Assembly (NCBI GenBank): GCA_944320725.1
Contig: CALUIM010000009.1
Span: forward strand, 1-64,000
Length of the DNA stretch: 64,000 bases
Direction of reading: 5' to 3'
Source of the DNA: an uncultured Coriobacteriaceae bacterium
GTDB lineage: Bacteria; Actinomycetota; Coriobacteriia; Coriobacteriales; Coriobacteriaceae
Shown piece by piece: positions 23,774 to 34,369 of the stretch. Made by a program: the position numbers and the translations under genes. The notes below the pieces were generated by a model. The model was not told the origin of the DNA. It worked only from the letters and a program-made list of their open reading frames with translations, and searched no databases. The stretch's first letter is position 1. Each line of letters begins with the position of its first letter.

Positions 23774-25900
23774 GTGGCTAAAAAGTCCAAGTACAAGCTC
23801 TCCGACACTCGTAACATCGGCATCATGGCCCACATCGATGCCGGTAAGACGACGACCACCGAGCGCATCCTGTACTACACCGGCAAGACCCACAAGATCG
23901 GCGAGGTGCACGAGGGCGCTGCCACCATGGACTGGATGGTCCAGGAGCAGGAGCGCGGCGTGACCATCACCTCCGCTGCCACCACGTGCTTCTGGCACAA
24001 GGGCGGCGACGTGAAGAACGGCCCCGCCTACCGCATTCAGATCATCGACACCCCGGGCCACGTTGACTTCACCGCCGAGGTCGAGCGTTCCCTCCGCGTG
24101 CTCGACGGCGCCGTGGCCGTGTTCGGCGCCGTTGCCGGCGTGCAGCCGCAGTCCGAGACCGTGTGGCGTCAGGCCCGCAACTTCAACGTTCCGCGCATCG
24201 CCTTCATCAACAAGTACGACCGCGTGGGCGCCGACTTCTTCCACGCCATCGACACCATGAAGGAGCGCCTCAACGCCAACGCTGTGGCCATCCAGGTCCC
24301 GATGGGCGCTGAGGATCAGTTCTGGGGCATCATCGACCTCGTCACCATGACCGCGTGGGACTTCAAGGCCGACGACAAGGGCATGACCTATCCTGAGGCC
24401 ATGGACGAGATCCCGGCCGAGTTCGCCGACATCGTGGCCGAGAAGCGCGAGGAGCTCCTCGACGCCGCCGCGAACTACGACGACGAGCTCATGGAGATGA
24501 TCCTCGAGGAGCAGGAGATTCCCGTTGAGAAGCTCAAGGCCGCTATCCGCGCCGGCGTGCTTGCCAACGAGCTCAACCCCGTCCTCGTGGGTTCCGCCTA
24601 CAAGAACAAGGGCGTGCAGGAGCTGCTCGACGCCGTTGTCGACTACCTCCCCAGCCCGCTCGACGTGCCGCCCGTGGAGGGCACCAACCCCGACACCGGT
24701 GCCACCGACACCCGCAAGGCCGACGATTCCGAGCCCTTCTCGGCGCTCGCCTTCAAGATCGCGACCGACCCGTTCGTGGGTAAGCTCACGTTCTTCCGCG
24801 TGTACTCCGGTCACATCGACTCCGGTTCGTATGTGGTGAACGCCACCAACGGCCAGCGCGAGCGCTTCGGCCGCATCCTCGAGATGAACGCCAACGATCG
24901 TATCGACGTTGACGGCGCCTCCACCGGCGACATCCTCGCCGCCGTGGGTCTCAAGAACACCACCACTGGTGACACCCTCTGCGAGGAGGGCCACGAGATC
25001 ATCCTCGAGTCCATGGAGTTCCCCGATCCCGTTATCGACGTTGCCGTGGAGCCCAAGACCAAGGCTGAGCAGGACAAGATGAGCCTCGCGCTCGCCAAGC
25101 TCGCCGAGGAGGACCCGACCTTCACCGTGCGCACCGACCACGAGACCGGCCAGACCATCATCGCCGGCATGGGCGAGCTGCACCTCGAGATCATCGTCGA
25201 CCGTCTGCTTCGCGAGTTCAAGGTCGAGGCTAACGTTGGTAAGCCCCAGGTTGCCTATCGCGAGGCTCCGGGCCACGACGTCGAGCGTGCCGAGGGCAAG
25301 TTCGTGCGTCAGTCCGGTGGTCGCGGCCAGTATGGTCACGCCGTCATCAAGCTCGAGAAGATGGAGGAGGGCTTCGGCTACGAGTTCGTCAACGCTATCG
25401 TCGGCGGCGTCGTGCCGAAGGAGTACATCCCCTCGATCGACAAGGGCATTCAGGAGGCGCTCAACACCGGCGTCATCGCGGGCTACCCCGTGGTCGATGT
25501 CAAGGTGACCCTCTTCGACGGCTCCTACCACGAGGTCGACTCCTCCGAGGCCGCGTTCAAGATCGCCGGTTCCATGGCCATCAAGGACGCCCTCAAGAAG
25601 TCCGACCCCATCCTGCTCGAGCCGGTCATGGCCGTCGAGGTCGAGACCCCCGAGCAGTACATGGGCGACGTTATGGGCAACCTCTCCGGTCGCCGCGGCA
25701 AGATTGAGGGCATGGACGACCGCTCCGGCAACAAGGTCATCCGCGCCAAGGTGCCGCTGGGCGAGATGTTCGGCTATGCTACCGACCTTCGCTCCCAGAC
25801 CCAGGGCCGCGCGTCCTACACCATGCAGTTCGACTGCTACGAGCCCGCGCCGAAGTCGATTACCGATGAGGTTATCGCTAAGGCTGGCGGCAACGCGTAA
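23774..25900 (+). CDS. fusA: Elongation factor G
   Basis: The 708-residue translocase GTPase has G1 [10 protein letters not shown]3 DTPGHVDF and G4 NKYD, followed by the usual domains II-V. It starts at a GTG 6 nt after GGGAGGAATT. The tuf gene that often follows fusA is missing; rpsJ comes next after 65 bp. Confidence 0.97.
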   Translation: MAKKSKYKLSDTRNIGIMAHIDAGKTTTTERILYYTGKTHKIGEVHEGAATMDWMVQEQERGVTITSAATTCFWHKGGDVKNGPAYRIQIIDTPGHVDFTAEVERSLRVLDGAVAVFGAVAGVQPQSETVWRQARNFNVPRIAFINKYDRVGADFFHAIDTMKERLNANAVAIQVPMGAEDQFWGIIDLVTMTAWDFKADDKGMTYPEAMDEIPAEFADIVAEKREELLDAAANYDDELMEMILEEQEIPVEKLKAAIRAGVLANELNPVLVGSAYKNKGVQELLDAVVDYLPSPLDVPPVEGTNPDTGATDTRKADDSEPFSALAFKIATDPFVGKLTFFRVYSGHIDSGSYVVNATNGQRERFGRILEMNANDRIDVDGASTGDILAAVGLKNTTTGDTLCEEGHEIILESMEFPDPVIDVAVEPKTKAEQDKMSLALAKLAEEDPTFTVRTDHETGQTIIAGMGELHLEIIVDRLLREFKVEANVGKPQVAYREAPGHDVERAEGKFVRQSGGRGQYGHAVIKLEKMEEGFGYEFVNAIVGGVVPKEYIPSIDKGIQEALNTGVIAGYPVVDVKVTLFDGSYHEVDSSEAAFKIAGSMAIKDALKKSDPILLEPVMAVEVETPEQYMGDVMGNLSGRRGKIEGMDDRSGNKVIRAKVPLGEMFGYATDLRSQTQGRASYTMQFDCYEPAPKSITDEVIAKAGGNA

Positions 25901-25965
25901 GAGACCACGCGAACAGTCAGGTAAATCTCGCGAGGTCACTCGCGCATCTATTGGAGGTACTTCAA

Positions 25966-26274
25966 TTGGCTAGCCAGAAGATCAGGATCCGCCTCAAGGG
26001 CTATGATCACGAGGTCGTGGATCAGTCTGCGAAGCTCATCGTGGACACCGCCCAGAAGACCGGCGCCCGTGTTTCCGGTCCTATCCCGCTGCCCACCGAG
26101 CGCAACCTCTACACGGTTATCCGCTCGCCGCACAAGGATAAGGACTCCCGTGAGCAGTTCGAGATGCGCACCCACAAGCGCCTCATCGACATCCTCGACC
26201 CCACCTCGGGTACCGTCGACTCGCTCATGCGTCTCGACCTCCCCGCTGGCGTTGACATCGAGATCAAGCTCTAA
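25966..26274 (+). CDS. rpsJ: 30S ribosomal protein S10
   Basis: The 102-residue S10 starts at a TTG (25966) 8 nt after GGAGG, which gives the usual length; an upstream in-frame ATG overlaps the ribosome site. Normally rpsJ heads the S10 operon directly before rplC. Here a terminator and two opposite-strand genes separate it from rplC by 1.7 kb. Confidence 0.95.
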   Translation: MASQKIRIRLKGYDHEVVDQSAKLIVDTAQKTGARVSGPIPLPTERNLYTVIRSPHKDKDSREQFEMRTHKRLIDILDPTSGTVDSLMRLDLPAGVDIEIKL

Positions 26275-26302
26275 GCTTCTCATCCGATAGCTTGCAGTTG
26301 AA

Positions 26303-26334
26303 AAGGCCCCTCCGAAAATGGAGGGGCCTTCTTC
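26303..26334. terminator. Bidirectional terminator between rpsJ and the thioredoxin-fold gene
   Basis: AAGGCCCCTCC, loop GAAAAT and GGAGGGGCCTT give an 11-bp perfect stem. CTTC follows on the + strand, and the preceding AAAA serves as a T-tract on the - strand. Confidence 0.88.
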
Positions 26335-26348
26335 ATTAGGCAAATGAT

Positions 26349-26588
26349 CTAGGCGAGCGTCTGCTGAAGATACGCGATGATGTCATCCGATTCGTACAGG
26401 GGCTTGCCGTCGATAAACAGGCACGGCACCTGGACTTTACCGCCGACGCGCTCAAGCGTGGCGCGCGCTTCCGGCTCTGCCGTGATGTTGCTCAGCGGCA
26501 GCTCGATGTCGTGCTGTTCCATGAACGAGAGCACCTTGCGGCAAAACGGGCACGTTGGCATGTAGAACAACTCATAGGTCGCGGCCAT
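26349..26588 (-). CDS. Glutaredoxin-like / GST N-terminal-like thioredoxin-fold protein
   Basis: This 79-residue single-domain protein has a CPFC redox motif near the start (FYMPTCPFCRKV), the cis-proline loop VQVPCLFI and the ESDDIIAYL helix typical of glutaredoxins and GST N-terminal domains. It probably reduces disulfides or acts with thiol cofactors. The start ATG follows AAAGGAG; a longer start 15 nt upstream would include that site. It sits alone on the minus strand inside the ribosomal gene cluster. Confidence 0.85.
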   Translation of the reverse strand: MAATYELFYMPTCPFCRKVLSFMEQHDIELPLSNITAEPEARATLERVGGKVQVPCLFIDGKPLYESDDIIAYLQQTLA

Positions 26589-26654
26589 AACGGCTCCTTT
26601 CAAGATGCGTGCTTAGCTGGCCTTATACGTGCTGTACCCCTCGAGCCCGGTATG

Positions 26655-27629
26655 TTATTCATCCAGCCGTGGATTTTGACGCTCGCATGCTCTCAGCAGG
26701 CACAGGAGAAACGTGAGCGTGAGTGACACGTCGAGCTGCATGGGGTTCTGCACATGCATGCGGTAAGCCTCGTAACCATTCGATAGCCGCTCAATCGAAA
26801 GATGTGCTGCCATCTCATTGTTCCTTAAAATCTCAAGTTCATTCTCAAGCCAGTTGCCTTCGATAGACATGCCGAGACCCTCTAGACGCCAGACACGCTC
26901 AATTCCTGCCGCTGTTTTGAGTGTATTGGTTAGGCTGACTGTTCCGGAGCCGGGGATGTGACCTTGTAGCGCGGGCAGTTGAACACCCGTAGTGATTTGT
27001 TTGAGCGCCGCCTTTGCAACAGTTCTACCAGTCGCGCTGCTTACGATTTTCCACCGGGCACCTCGCCAATAACGCGCTGTGTTGGTAATCGTGAAGAGAG
27101 GATGATGTTCGCGATCAACGATCTCAAGCGCATCGGCTTCAATCGCAGATGTGCCATTCGGAATTATGAGCGTGAGGTGTTGCGGAGAGGCGAATGTCTC
27201 ACGCAAGATGTCGGTTGCAGCGAGATTGTGTGCTGTGGTATGTAGCGCACCGACGAGTAGGAACGCACACGCAGCAAGTATCCCCAGCAGCAAGCAGATA
27301 GATTCGATGGAGACAGAACGTGTTGCAAGAACAATTGCGAGCAGACAGACGGTTACCACGAGTACGATGAGGGCGATGCGCAAACGTTGGGCAGAAACGC
27401 GCTGCCGGTGAAGCGTATCCTGCAATGATGAGGGATCACCAGATAGCAGGGCATCGGTCGGGACGCGAAACAGCGTGCTGAGCATCACGATAGATTGAGC
27501 ATCGGGGACAGTCTTGTTGAGCTCCCAATTCACGATGGTCTGACGGCTGACGTACATCTGTCGTGCGAGCTCTTGTTGCGTCAAGCCGTATGACGTGCGA
27601 AGCGAGCGGATGACAGCGCCAATATCCAT
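26655..27629 (-). CDS. XRE-type HTH protein with two membrane segments
   Basis: The 324-residue protein starts after AGGAGGCATC. An N-terminal Cro/C1-type HTH (about 5-60) contains YGLTQQELARQMYVSRQTIV. Two hydrophobic segments follow near 90-140. The C-terminal 180 residues have beta-rich repeats such as ADALEIVDREHHPLFTITN, faintly like LURP-one/tubby-type scaffolds, but this is not secure. The arrangement suggests a membrane-anchored regulator. Its AT content is higher than that of the ribosomal genes on both sides, so insertion into the rpsJ-rplC interval is possible. Confidence 0.7.
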   Translation of the reverse strand: MDIGAVIRSLRTSYGLTQQELARQMYVSRQTIVNWELNKTVPDAQSIVMLSTLFRVPTDALLSGDPSSLQDTLHRQRVSAQRLRIALIVLVVTVCLLAIVLATRSVSIESICLLLGILAACAFLLVGALHTTAHNLAATDILRETFASPQHLTLIIPNGTSAIEADALEIVDREHHPLFTITNTARYWRGARWKIVSSATGRTVAKAALKQITTGVQLPALQGHIPGSGTVSLTNTLKTAAGIERVWRLEGLGMSIEGNWLENELEILRNNEMAAHLSIERLSNGYEAYRMHVQNPMQLDVSLTLTFLLCLLRACERQNPRLDE

Positions 27630-27785
27630 GATGCCTCCTGCAGCACGGAGCCAGTAAGCGATGAAGAAAGCAACGTTGACCAAGGTTACTGAAGTGGATG
27701 TACCCCACGATACGCAGTCGAGAACGGAAGCAAAAGTCCAAAGGCTTTGACACGCATGCTGACCTGCAAAAATGAATGTGCAGCC

Positions 27786-27815
27786 TTTATGAACACGCCC
27801 GGAGGCGTGTATACT
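27786..27815 (+). promoter_or_regulatory. Candidate promoter and dyad for the rplC operon
   Basis: TATACT (27810-27815) with a weak TTTATG (27786-27791) forms a possible promoter. The spacer carries the inverted repeat ACACGCC-CGGA-GGCGTGT (27794-27811). The leader to rplC would be about 180 nt and contains a hairpin built on GCAGGCA/TGCCTGC. A ribosomal-protein leader is possible, but I cannot match a known one. Confidence 0.45.
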
Positions 27816-28000
27816 AATCAATCGTGTCTTCATAGGGAGGATTCTGTCTCTACGAAACGCCTGCTTAAATGGGTTGCGCGGGCGCAACGTAACGGCGGAA
27901 CCGCAAACTATGGTGATGCATTCGTCAGTAGTGGTCCGCTGGGGGCAGGCACAAGGGGTGCCTGCAATGTCCCAAGACCACCGAGGGTTAGGATCATTGA

Positions 28001-28621
28001 ATGATCAGCATGATTCTCGGCCGCAAGATCGGGATGACCCAGGTGTGGGATGACGACGATAACATCGTCCCCGTCACCGTCATCCAGGCAGGCCCCTGCG
28101 CCGTCTCGCAGGTTAAAACTCAGGCGACCGACGGCTATGACGCCGTCCAGATCGGGTTCGGCGACATCAAGGCTAAGAACGTGAACAAGCCCATGGCTGG
28201 TCACTTCGCCAAGGCCGGTGTCGAGCCCGTCCGTTATCTCCGCGAGGTCCGCGTGGAGAATGGCGAGGACCACAAGGTTGGCGAGACCGTCACTGTCGCC
28301 GACTTTGCCGACGTCCAGAAGGTCGACGTCATCGGTACCTCCAAGGGTAAGGGCTTCCAGGGTCGCATCAAGCGCTGGGGTCAGCGCCGCGGTCCTATGA
28401 CTCACGGTTCCCACTTCAAGCGTCACCCCGGCTCCATCGGCCAGTGCGCCTATCCCGCGCGCGTTCTCAAGGGCGTCAAGATGGCAGGCCACATGGGTAA
28501 CGAGCGCGTGACCGTGAAGAACCTGTCCGTTGTTCGCATCGATGCCGAGCAGAACCTCATGCTTGTCAAGGGCGCTGTCCCTGGCGGCAAGAACGCTCTG
28601 GTCGCCATCCGTATGGCGTAA
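28001..28621 (+). CDS. rplC: 50S ribosomal protein L3
   Basis: This 206-residue L3 has the characteristic [15 protein letters not shown] and the [10 protein letters not shown] loop near the peptidyl-transferase centre. ATG 28001 is used; ATG 28010 ([12 protein letters not shown]) is an equally plausible start. It is the first gene of the rplC-rplX run. Confidence 0.96.
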   Translation: MISMILGRKIGMTQVWDDDDNIVPVTVIQAGPCAVSQVKTQATDGYDAVQIGFGDIKAKNVNKPMAGHFAKAGVEPVRYLREVRVENGEDHKVGETVTVADFADVQKVDVIGTSKGKGFQGRIKRWGQRRGPMTHGSHFKRHPGSIGQCAYPARVLKGVKMAGHMGNERVTVKNLSVVRIDAEQNLMLVKGAVPGGKNALVAIRMA

Positions 28622-28666
28622 TGTTGCCACATCGTCAATCCACGTCATACCAAGGAGAACACACAC

Positions 28667-29293
28667 ATGGCTAAGTTTGAAGTAAAGAACAGCGAGGGCG
28701 CGAAGGTCTCCGAGGCCGAGCTCGCCGCTGAGGTGTACGGCATCGAGCCGAACACCCACATCATGCATCACATCGTCAAGTGCCAGCAGGCCTGCTGGCG
28801 CCGTGGCACCCAGTCCGCCAAGGGCCGTTCCGAGGTCTCCGGCGGCGGCAAGAAGCCGTGGCGTCAGAAGGGCACCGGTCACGCCCGCCAGGGTTCGATT
28901 CGTGCCGCTCAGTGGCGTCACGGTGGCGTGGTCTTCGCTCCGAAGCCCCGCTCCTATGCCAAGCGCATGAACAACAAAGAGGTCAAGCTCGCGATGCGTT
29001 CCGCGCTTTCCGCGAAGGTCCGCGACAACGAGCTCGTGCTCGTGGACGACTACGGCTTCGAGAAGCCGTCCACCAAGGCCGCTGTCGCTATGCTCAAGGC
29101 TCTCGGCCTTGAGGGCAAGCGCCTCACCATCATCGTTCGCGACGACGACATCAACGCGTTCCTGTCGTTCCGCAACATCCCCAAGACGTTCATCATCACG
29201 CCGGACGAGGCCAACACCTATGACCTCCTCAACAACGGCGCGCTCCTGATGCCCGCTGATGTTGCCGCTCACTTCGGGGAGGTGCTCGCATAA
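28667..29293 (+). CDS. rplD: 50S ribosomal protein L4
   Basis: The 208-residue L4 includes the extended tunnel loop with KKPWRQKGTGHARQGS, where macrolide-resistance changes occur in other bacteria; the loop looks intact. It starts after CAAGGAG and abuts rplW with no spacer. L4 represses its own operon in E. coli; no such leader was recognised here. Confidence 0.96.
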   Translation: MAKFEVKNSEGAKVSEAELAAEVYGIEPNTHIMHHIVKCQQACWRRGTQSAKGRSEVSGGGKKPWRQKGTGHARQGSIRAAQWRHGGVVFAPKPRSYAKRMNNKEVKLAMRSALSAKVRDNELVLVDDYGFEKPSTKAAVAMLKALGLEGKRLTIIVRDDDINAFLSFRNIPKTFIITPDEANTYDLLNNGALLMPADVAAHFGEVLA

Positions 29294-29581
29294 ATGACCG
29301 CCCATGAGATCATCATTCGCCCCATCGTCTCCGAGCGCAGCTACGCTCTGATGGAGGAGAACAAGTACACGTTCGAGGTTGCTCGCAACGCGAACAAGTA
29401 CCAGATCAAGGATGCCGTGGAGGAGCTCTTCTCCGTGCACGTCACGCGCGTTAACACCATCAACGTCAAGCCGAAGACCAAGCGTGTTCGCTACATCGCC
29501 GGCAAGACGCGTCAGTGGAAGAAGGCCGTCGTGACGCTCGCCGAGGGCGAGTCCATCGAGATCTTCGGCGCCCAGGCCTAA
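29294..29581 (+). CDS. rplW: 50S ribosomal protein L23
   Basis: The 95-residue L23, a 23S rRNA binder at the exit tunnel that docks trigger factor and SRP, begins immediately after the rplD stop codon, implying translational coupling. A 171-bp spacer with a CGCCTCCC/GGGAGGCG hairpin separates it from rplB. Confidence 0.95.
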   Translation: MTAHEIIIRPIVSERSYALMEENKYTFEVARNANKYQIKDAVEELFSVHVTRVNTINVKPKTKRVRYIAGKTRQWKKAVVTLAEGESIEIFGAQA

Positions 29582-29752
29582 CGGTCTAGCGCTTGTCTCG
29601 CCTCCCACACCGGGAGGCGAGCGAAGGGATGTACCGGGCATAAACATAGAGCCGCCCGGTACCGTGGTTATCCGGTGTCGCCGCACCCCGAGGTGAAAGC
29701 CTCGAATCCCTGCTTGCGGCGGCGAGCGGATAGAGATTGAAAGGGATAGGTA

Positions 29753-30583
<831 letters not shown>

Positions 30584-30613
30584 TCGATACCGAGAATTAG
30601 GAGATAAGCACCT

Positions 30614-30874
30614 ATGAGCAGAAGTCTCAAAAAAGGGCCGTTCGTGGAAGCTCGCCTGCTCTCGCGTATCATCGCGATGAACGAGGCTGGCAAGAAGGAC
30701 GTCGTGAAGACCTGGTCCCGCGCGTCCACCATCTTCCCTGAGATGGTCGGTCACACGATCGCCGTCCACGATGGTCGCAAGCACGTTCCCGTGTACATCA
30801 CCGAGTCCATGGTTGGTCACAAGCTTGGTGAGTTCGCGCCCACCCGTACGTTCCGTGGCCACAAGGCCAAGTAG
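30614..30874 (+). CDS. rpsS: 30S ribosomal protein S19
   Basis: The 86-residue S19 starts [10 protein letters not shown] and ends in the basic [14 protein letters not shown] tail that reaches toward the decoding centre. It follows TTAGGAGATAAG. Confidence 0.96.
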   Translation: MSRSLKKGPFVEARLLSRIIAMNEAGKKDVVKTWSRASTIFPEMVGHTIAVHDGRKHVPVYITESMVGHKLGEFAPTRTFRGHKAK

Positions 30875-30888
30875 GGGGTTTCACGTAA

Positions 30889-31260
30889 ATGGCAACTAAA
30901 GCTACCGATACCGAGACCCGCGAGGTTCGCGCCGTCGCCAAGTACGTGCGCGTCTCTCCGTCCAAGGCTCGCCTCGTGGTCGATCTCATCCGTCGCAAGT
31001 CTGTTGCGCAGGCTTTCGACATCCTGCATTTCTGCGAGCGCGCCGTCGCCGTGGACGTGGAGAAGGTTCTCCGCTCCGCCGTGGCCAACGCCGAGCACAA
31101 CTTCAACATGCGTGCCGATGACCTCGTGGTCGCCGCTGCCTATGTTGACGAGGGCCCGACGCTCAAGCGCATCCGTCCTCGCGCTAAGGGCTCCGCTTCC
31201 CGCATCCTGAAGCGCATGAGCCACATCACCGTTGTCGTCGCTCCTCGAAAGGAGGCTTAA
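30889..31260 (+). CDS. rplV: 50S ribosomal protein L22
   Basis: The 123-residue L22 has the tunnel beta-hairpin region ([13 protein letters not shown]) and the family start [16 protein letters not shown]. It lies 14 bp after rpsS and 6 bp before rpsC. Confidence 0.95.
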   Translation: MATKATDTETREVRAVAKYVRVSPSKARLVVDLIRRKSVAQAFDILHFCERAVAVDVEKVLRSAVANAEHNFNMRADDLVVAAAYVDEGPTLKRIRPRAKGSASRILKRMSHITVVVAPRKEA

Positions 31261-31266
31261 AGCGTC

Positions 31267-31976
31267 ATGGGTCAGAAAGTCTACCCCACCGGTTTCCGTC
31301 TCGGCATCACCGAGAACTGGCGCTCCCGTTGGTTCGCCGACAAGGATTACGCCAAGACCCTCGGTAACGATCTCGAGATTCGCAAGTACCTCGCGAAGCG
31401 CCTCCGTCGCGCTGCCGTGTCCCGCGTGGAGATCGAGCGCGCTGGCGACAAGGTGAAGATCATCATCTACACCGCCCGTCCCGGCATCGTCATCGGCAAG
31501 AAGGGTTCCGAGATCGACGCCCTGCGCGGCGAGCTCGAGAAGGTCGTTGGCGTGTCTAAGGGCCAGCTCTCCGTCGACGTCATCGAGATCAAGCGTCCCG
31601 AGCTCGACGCCACCCTCGTTGCCCAGTCCATCGCCGAGCAGCTCGAGGGCCGCGTGGCCTTCCGTCGCGCCATGCGCAAGGCGGTTCAGTCCGCTTCCAA
31701 GGCCGGCGCCAAGGGCATCCGTATCCAGTGCTCCGGTCGTCTCGGCGGCGCCGAGATGGGCCGTCGCGAGTGGTACCGCGAGGGTCGCGTGCCGCTGCAC
31801 ACCCTGCGTGCCAAGATCGACTACGGCACCGCCGTTGCCCGCACCACCATGGGTGCCTGCGGCGTGAAGGTCTGGATCTACCTGGGCGAGAAGCTCCCCG
31901 GCCAGCCTGTTCCCAACCCCGCGCTCGAGGGCTCCAGCCGCCCCCGTCGCCGTAACTCCGAGAGGAGGGGTCAGTA

Positions 31977-31977
<1 letters not shown>
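31267..31977 (+). CDS. rpsC: 30S ribosomal protein S3
   Basis: The 236-residue S3 has the KH-type motif [11 protein letters not shown] and the C-terminal domain ending in a basic tail. It helps form the mRNA entry channel. Its TAG stop shares one base with the GTG start of rplP. Confidence 0.96.
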
Positions 31978-32405
<428 letters not shown>

Positions 32406-32621
32406 ATGAAGCCCGCAGAGATTCGTGAGCTCTCCGACGAGCAGCTCGCTGAGAAGCTGAAGGAAGGTCGCGCCGAGCTTTTCAACCTTCGTTTCCAGAT
32501 GGCCACCAGCCAGCTGGACAACACGGCTCGCGTTAAGACCGTGAAGAAGGACATCGCGCGCATCCTGACCGAGCAGCGCGCCCGTGAGATCGCAGCGGAG
32601 AAGGCCGCTGCGGCGAAGTAG
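32406..32621 (+). CDS. rpmC: 50S ribosomal protein L29
   Basis: The 71-residue helical L29 begins immediately after the rplP stop. It contains the typical [15 protein letters not shown] segment. Confidence 0.94.
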   Translation: MKPAEIRELSDEQLAEKLKEGRAELFNLRFQMATSQLDNTARVKTVKKDIARILTEQRAREIAAEKAAAAK

Positions 32622-32637
32622 ATCTCGAGGAGAGAAC

Positions 32638-32901
32638 ATGAGCGATACTACGCGCAACCAGCGTAAAGTCCGCACGGGTGTCGTCGTCTCCATCTCGGGC
32701 AACAAGACCATCGTTGTCCAGACCGAGGAGCGCAAGCGTCATCCTAAGTACGGCAAGATGATGACCACCACCAAGAAGCTTCATGCACACGATGAGGAGT
32801 GCACGGCAGGTATCGGCGACAAGGTTCGCCTCATGGAGACCCGTCCCCTGTCCAAGATGAAGCGTTGGCGTCTCGTCGAGATCATCGAGCGCGCCAAGTA
32901 A
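32638..32901 (+). CDS. rpsQ: 30S ribosomal protein S17
   Basis: The 87-residue S17 has the OB-fold core [19 protein letters not shown]. The ATG at 32638, after a CGAGGAGAG site, restores family length; the longer upstream frame overlaps rpmC. A hairpin with arms CCGGTGA (32921) and TCACCGG (32958) lies before rplN. Confidence 0.94.
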   Translation: MSDTTRNQRKVRTGVVVSISGNKTIVVQTEERKRHPKYGKMMTTTKKLHAHDEECTAGIGDKVRLMETRPLSKMKRWRLVEIIERAK

Positions 32902-32985
32902 GCTGCTTGACCAGTACACGCCGGTGATGTGCGCGAGGGTTTGTGCGCGTGCACCTCTCACCGGCCTAGGTTCGGAGGAACTACC

Positions 32986-33354
32986 ATGATTCAAATGCAA
33001 ACCATGCTGAACGTCGCCGATAACTCCGGTGCGCGCAAGGTTCGCTGCATCAAGGTGCTCGGTGGCTCCAAGCGCCGTTATGCGGGAATCGGTGACGTGA
33101 TCGTGGCCGCCGTCCAGGAGGCTACGCCTGGCGCGAACGTAAAGAAGAAGGATGTCGTGAAGTGCGTCGTCGTGCGCACCGTCAAGGAGATCCGCCGCAA
33201 GGACGGTTCCTACATCCGCTTCGACGACAACGCTTGCGTCGTCATTAACAACGACGGCTCGCCCGTGGGCACCCGTATCTTCGGGCCCGTGGCGCGCGAG
33301 CTGCGTGACAAGAAGTACATGAAGATCGTCTCGCTTGCTCCCGAGACCCTGTAA
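32986..33354 (+). CDS. rplN: 50S ribosomal protein L14
   Basis: The 122-residue L14 starts [18 protein letters not shown] and follows CGGAGGA. It is 84 bp after rpsQ, wider than elsewhere in the cluster. Confidence 0.96.
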   Translation: MIQMQTMLNVADNSGARKVRCIKVLGGSKRRYAGIGDVIVAAVQEATPGANVKKKDVVKCVVVRTVKEIRRKDGSYIRFDDNACVVINNDGSPVGTRIFGPVARELRDKKYMKIVSLAPETL

Positions 33355-33372
33355 GGAAAGGAGAGAGCACCT

Positions 33373-33696
33373 ATGGCTATGTCCATCAAGAAGGGCGATA
33401 CCGTCAAGATTCTCTCCGGCAAGGATCGCGGCAAGCAGGGCACTGTCCTTCGCGCGTATCCTGCTGAGGGCAAGATCAAGGTCGAGGGCGTCGCGGTGGT
33501 CACCAAGGCCGTGCGTCCCAGCCAGCAGAACCAGGCTGGCGGCTTCGAGCACAAGGAGGCCAAGATCGACGCCTCCAATGCGATGCTCGTGTGCCCCAAG
33601 TGCGGTGCTGCCACCCGCGTGAACCACAAGCAGGGCGAGATCGACGGTCATAAGACCCGCGTTCGCGTCTGCAAGAAGTGCGGCGCCGAGTTCTAA
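33373..33696 (+). CDS. rplX: 50S ribosomal protein L24 (last ribosomal gene of the run)
   Basis: The 107-residue L24 has the KOW motif ([18 protein letters not shown]) and a C-terminal CPKC...CKKC pair that can bind zinc. The usual next genes rplE, rpsN and rpsH are absent; a terminator follows instead. Confidence 0.95.
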   Translation: MAMSIKKGDTVKILSGKDRGKQGTVLRAYPAEGKIKVEGVAVVTKAVRPSQQNQAGGFEHKEAKIDASNAMLVCPKCGAATRVNHKQGEIDGHKTRVRVCKKCGAEF

Positions 33697-33740
33697 GAGC
33701 TCTGGCGACATAGCGCTCGTAATGAGCGTAAACGCATGTA

Positions 33741-33774
33741 AAAGGCCCTGAGATACGTTCTCGGGGTCTTTTTC
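33741..33774 (+). terminator. Terminator ending the ribosomal operon after rplX
   Basis: GGCCCTGAGA (33744-33753), a short loop and TCTCGGGGTC (33759-33768) form the stem, followed directly by TTTTTCT. Confidence 0.88.
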
Positions 33775-33806
33775 TATCGACTCGCCCCCGCTCCTCGCAA
33801 CCACAT

Positions 33807-33838
33807 CGCGCCTATAGCCTTTATGGGCTATAGGCGCG
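33807..33838. repeat. Perfect hairpin, first of two after the rplX terminator
   Basis: CGCGCCTATAGCC (33807-33819), loop TTTATG and GGCTATAGGCGCG (33826-33838) pair perfectly over 13 bp. There is no T-tract. Confidence 0.7.
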
Positions 33839-33869
33839 CTTCGTCTGAGCATGACGTTCTGTTCGTGAG

Positions 33870-33906
33870 CCCCGTAGAGGAACGCTTTAAGTGTTCCTCT
33901 ACGGGG
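33870..33906. repeat. Perfect hairpin, second after the rplX terminator
   Basis: CCCCGTAGAGGAAC (33870-33883), a 9-nt loop and GTTCCTCTACGGGG (33893-33906) form a 14-bp perfect stem. It ends 25 bp before the first repeat unit of mirrored element 2. Confidence 0.7.
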
Positions 33907-33931
33907 CAATGCACGCACGTGCTGTCGGAAA

Positions 33932-34302
33932 TGGTCACGACGTGGGGGTTATGGGTGAAAAGGTCCTAGGGTTGTGCCCTGGATGGTCACGAGGCGAGGG
34001 GTATGGGTTGTAAGCGCGTAGGATGACGCGCGTGATGGTCATCGCAGGGGACTTATGGGTAACGCGAGCCTATGAAATCCGGTTAAGTTATCCATATCTA
34101 TCCCGTCATGACCGTGTAGGCGCCTGAGAAGCCTTATAAGGCCTTCTCAGGCGCTCAATGCTACGTGAGATTCGCCCATAAGTGTCAAAAGATGACCATG
34201 AGGCTGAGGTTGCTACGCATCTGTTACCCATAGGTGTCGCCTCGTGACCACAGGAGGCAGGATGCTACGCGTTTGTCACCCATAGGTGTCCTTCCGTGAC
34301 CA
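33932..34302. repeat. 371-bp mirrored element, second copy with identical geometry
   Basis: Direct 25-nt motifs start at 33932, 33984 and 34036. Inverted copies occupy 34174-34198, 34226-34250 and 34278-34302. All steps are 52 bp, the centre is 113 bp and the total is 371 bp, exactly as at 20891-21261, although the sequence between motifs differs. A poorer inverted copy is visible at 34090-34114. The inverted units share GCGTAGCA ten nt after the motif. The element lies between the convergent rplX and U32 genes, in a 673-bp gap without coding sequence. Confidence 0.92.
34120..34154. repeat. Hairpin inside the centre of mirrored element 2
   Basis: GCGCCTGAGAAG (34120-34131) pairs with CTTCTCAGGCGC (34143-34154), and an inner CTTATAAG adds further pairing. 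Its centre (34137) is 20 bp right of the element midpoint (34117), unlike the exactly centred hairpin in element 1. No T-tract follows. Confidence 0.7.
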
Positions 34303-34369
34303 GTCGGAAGGGGGAGCGAGGCATCGTAAGAGATTATGCGGGGACGATGGCTGAGCCTGGCGGGCTGAA

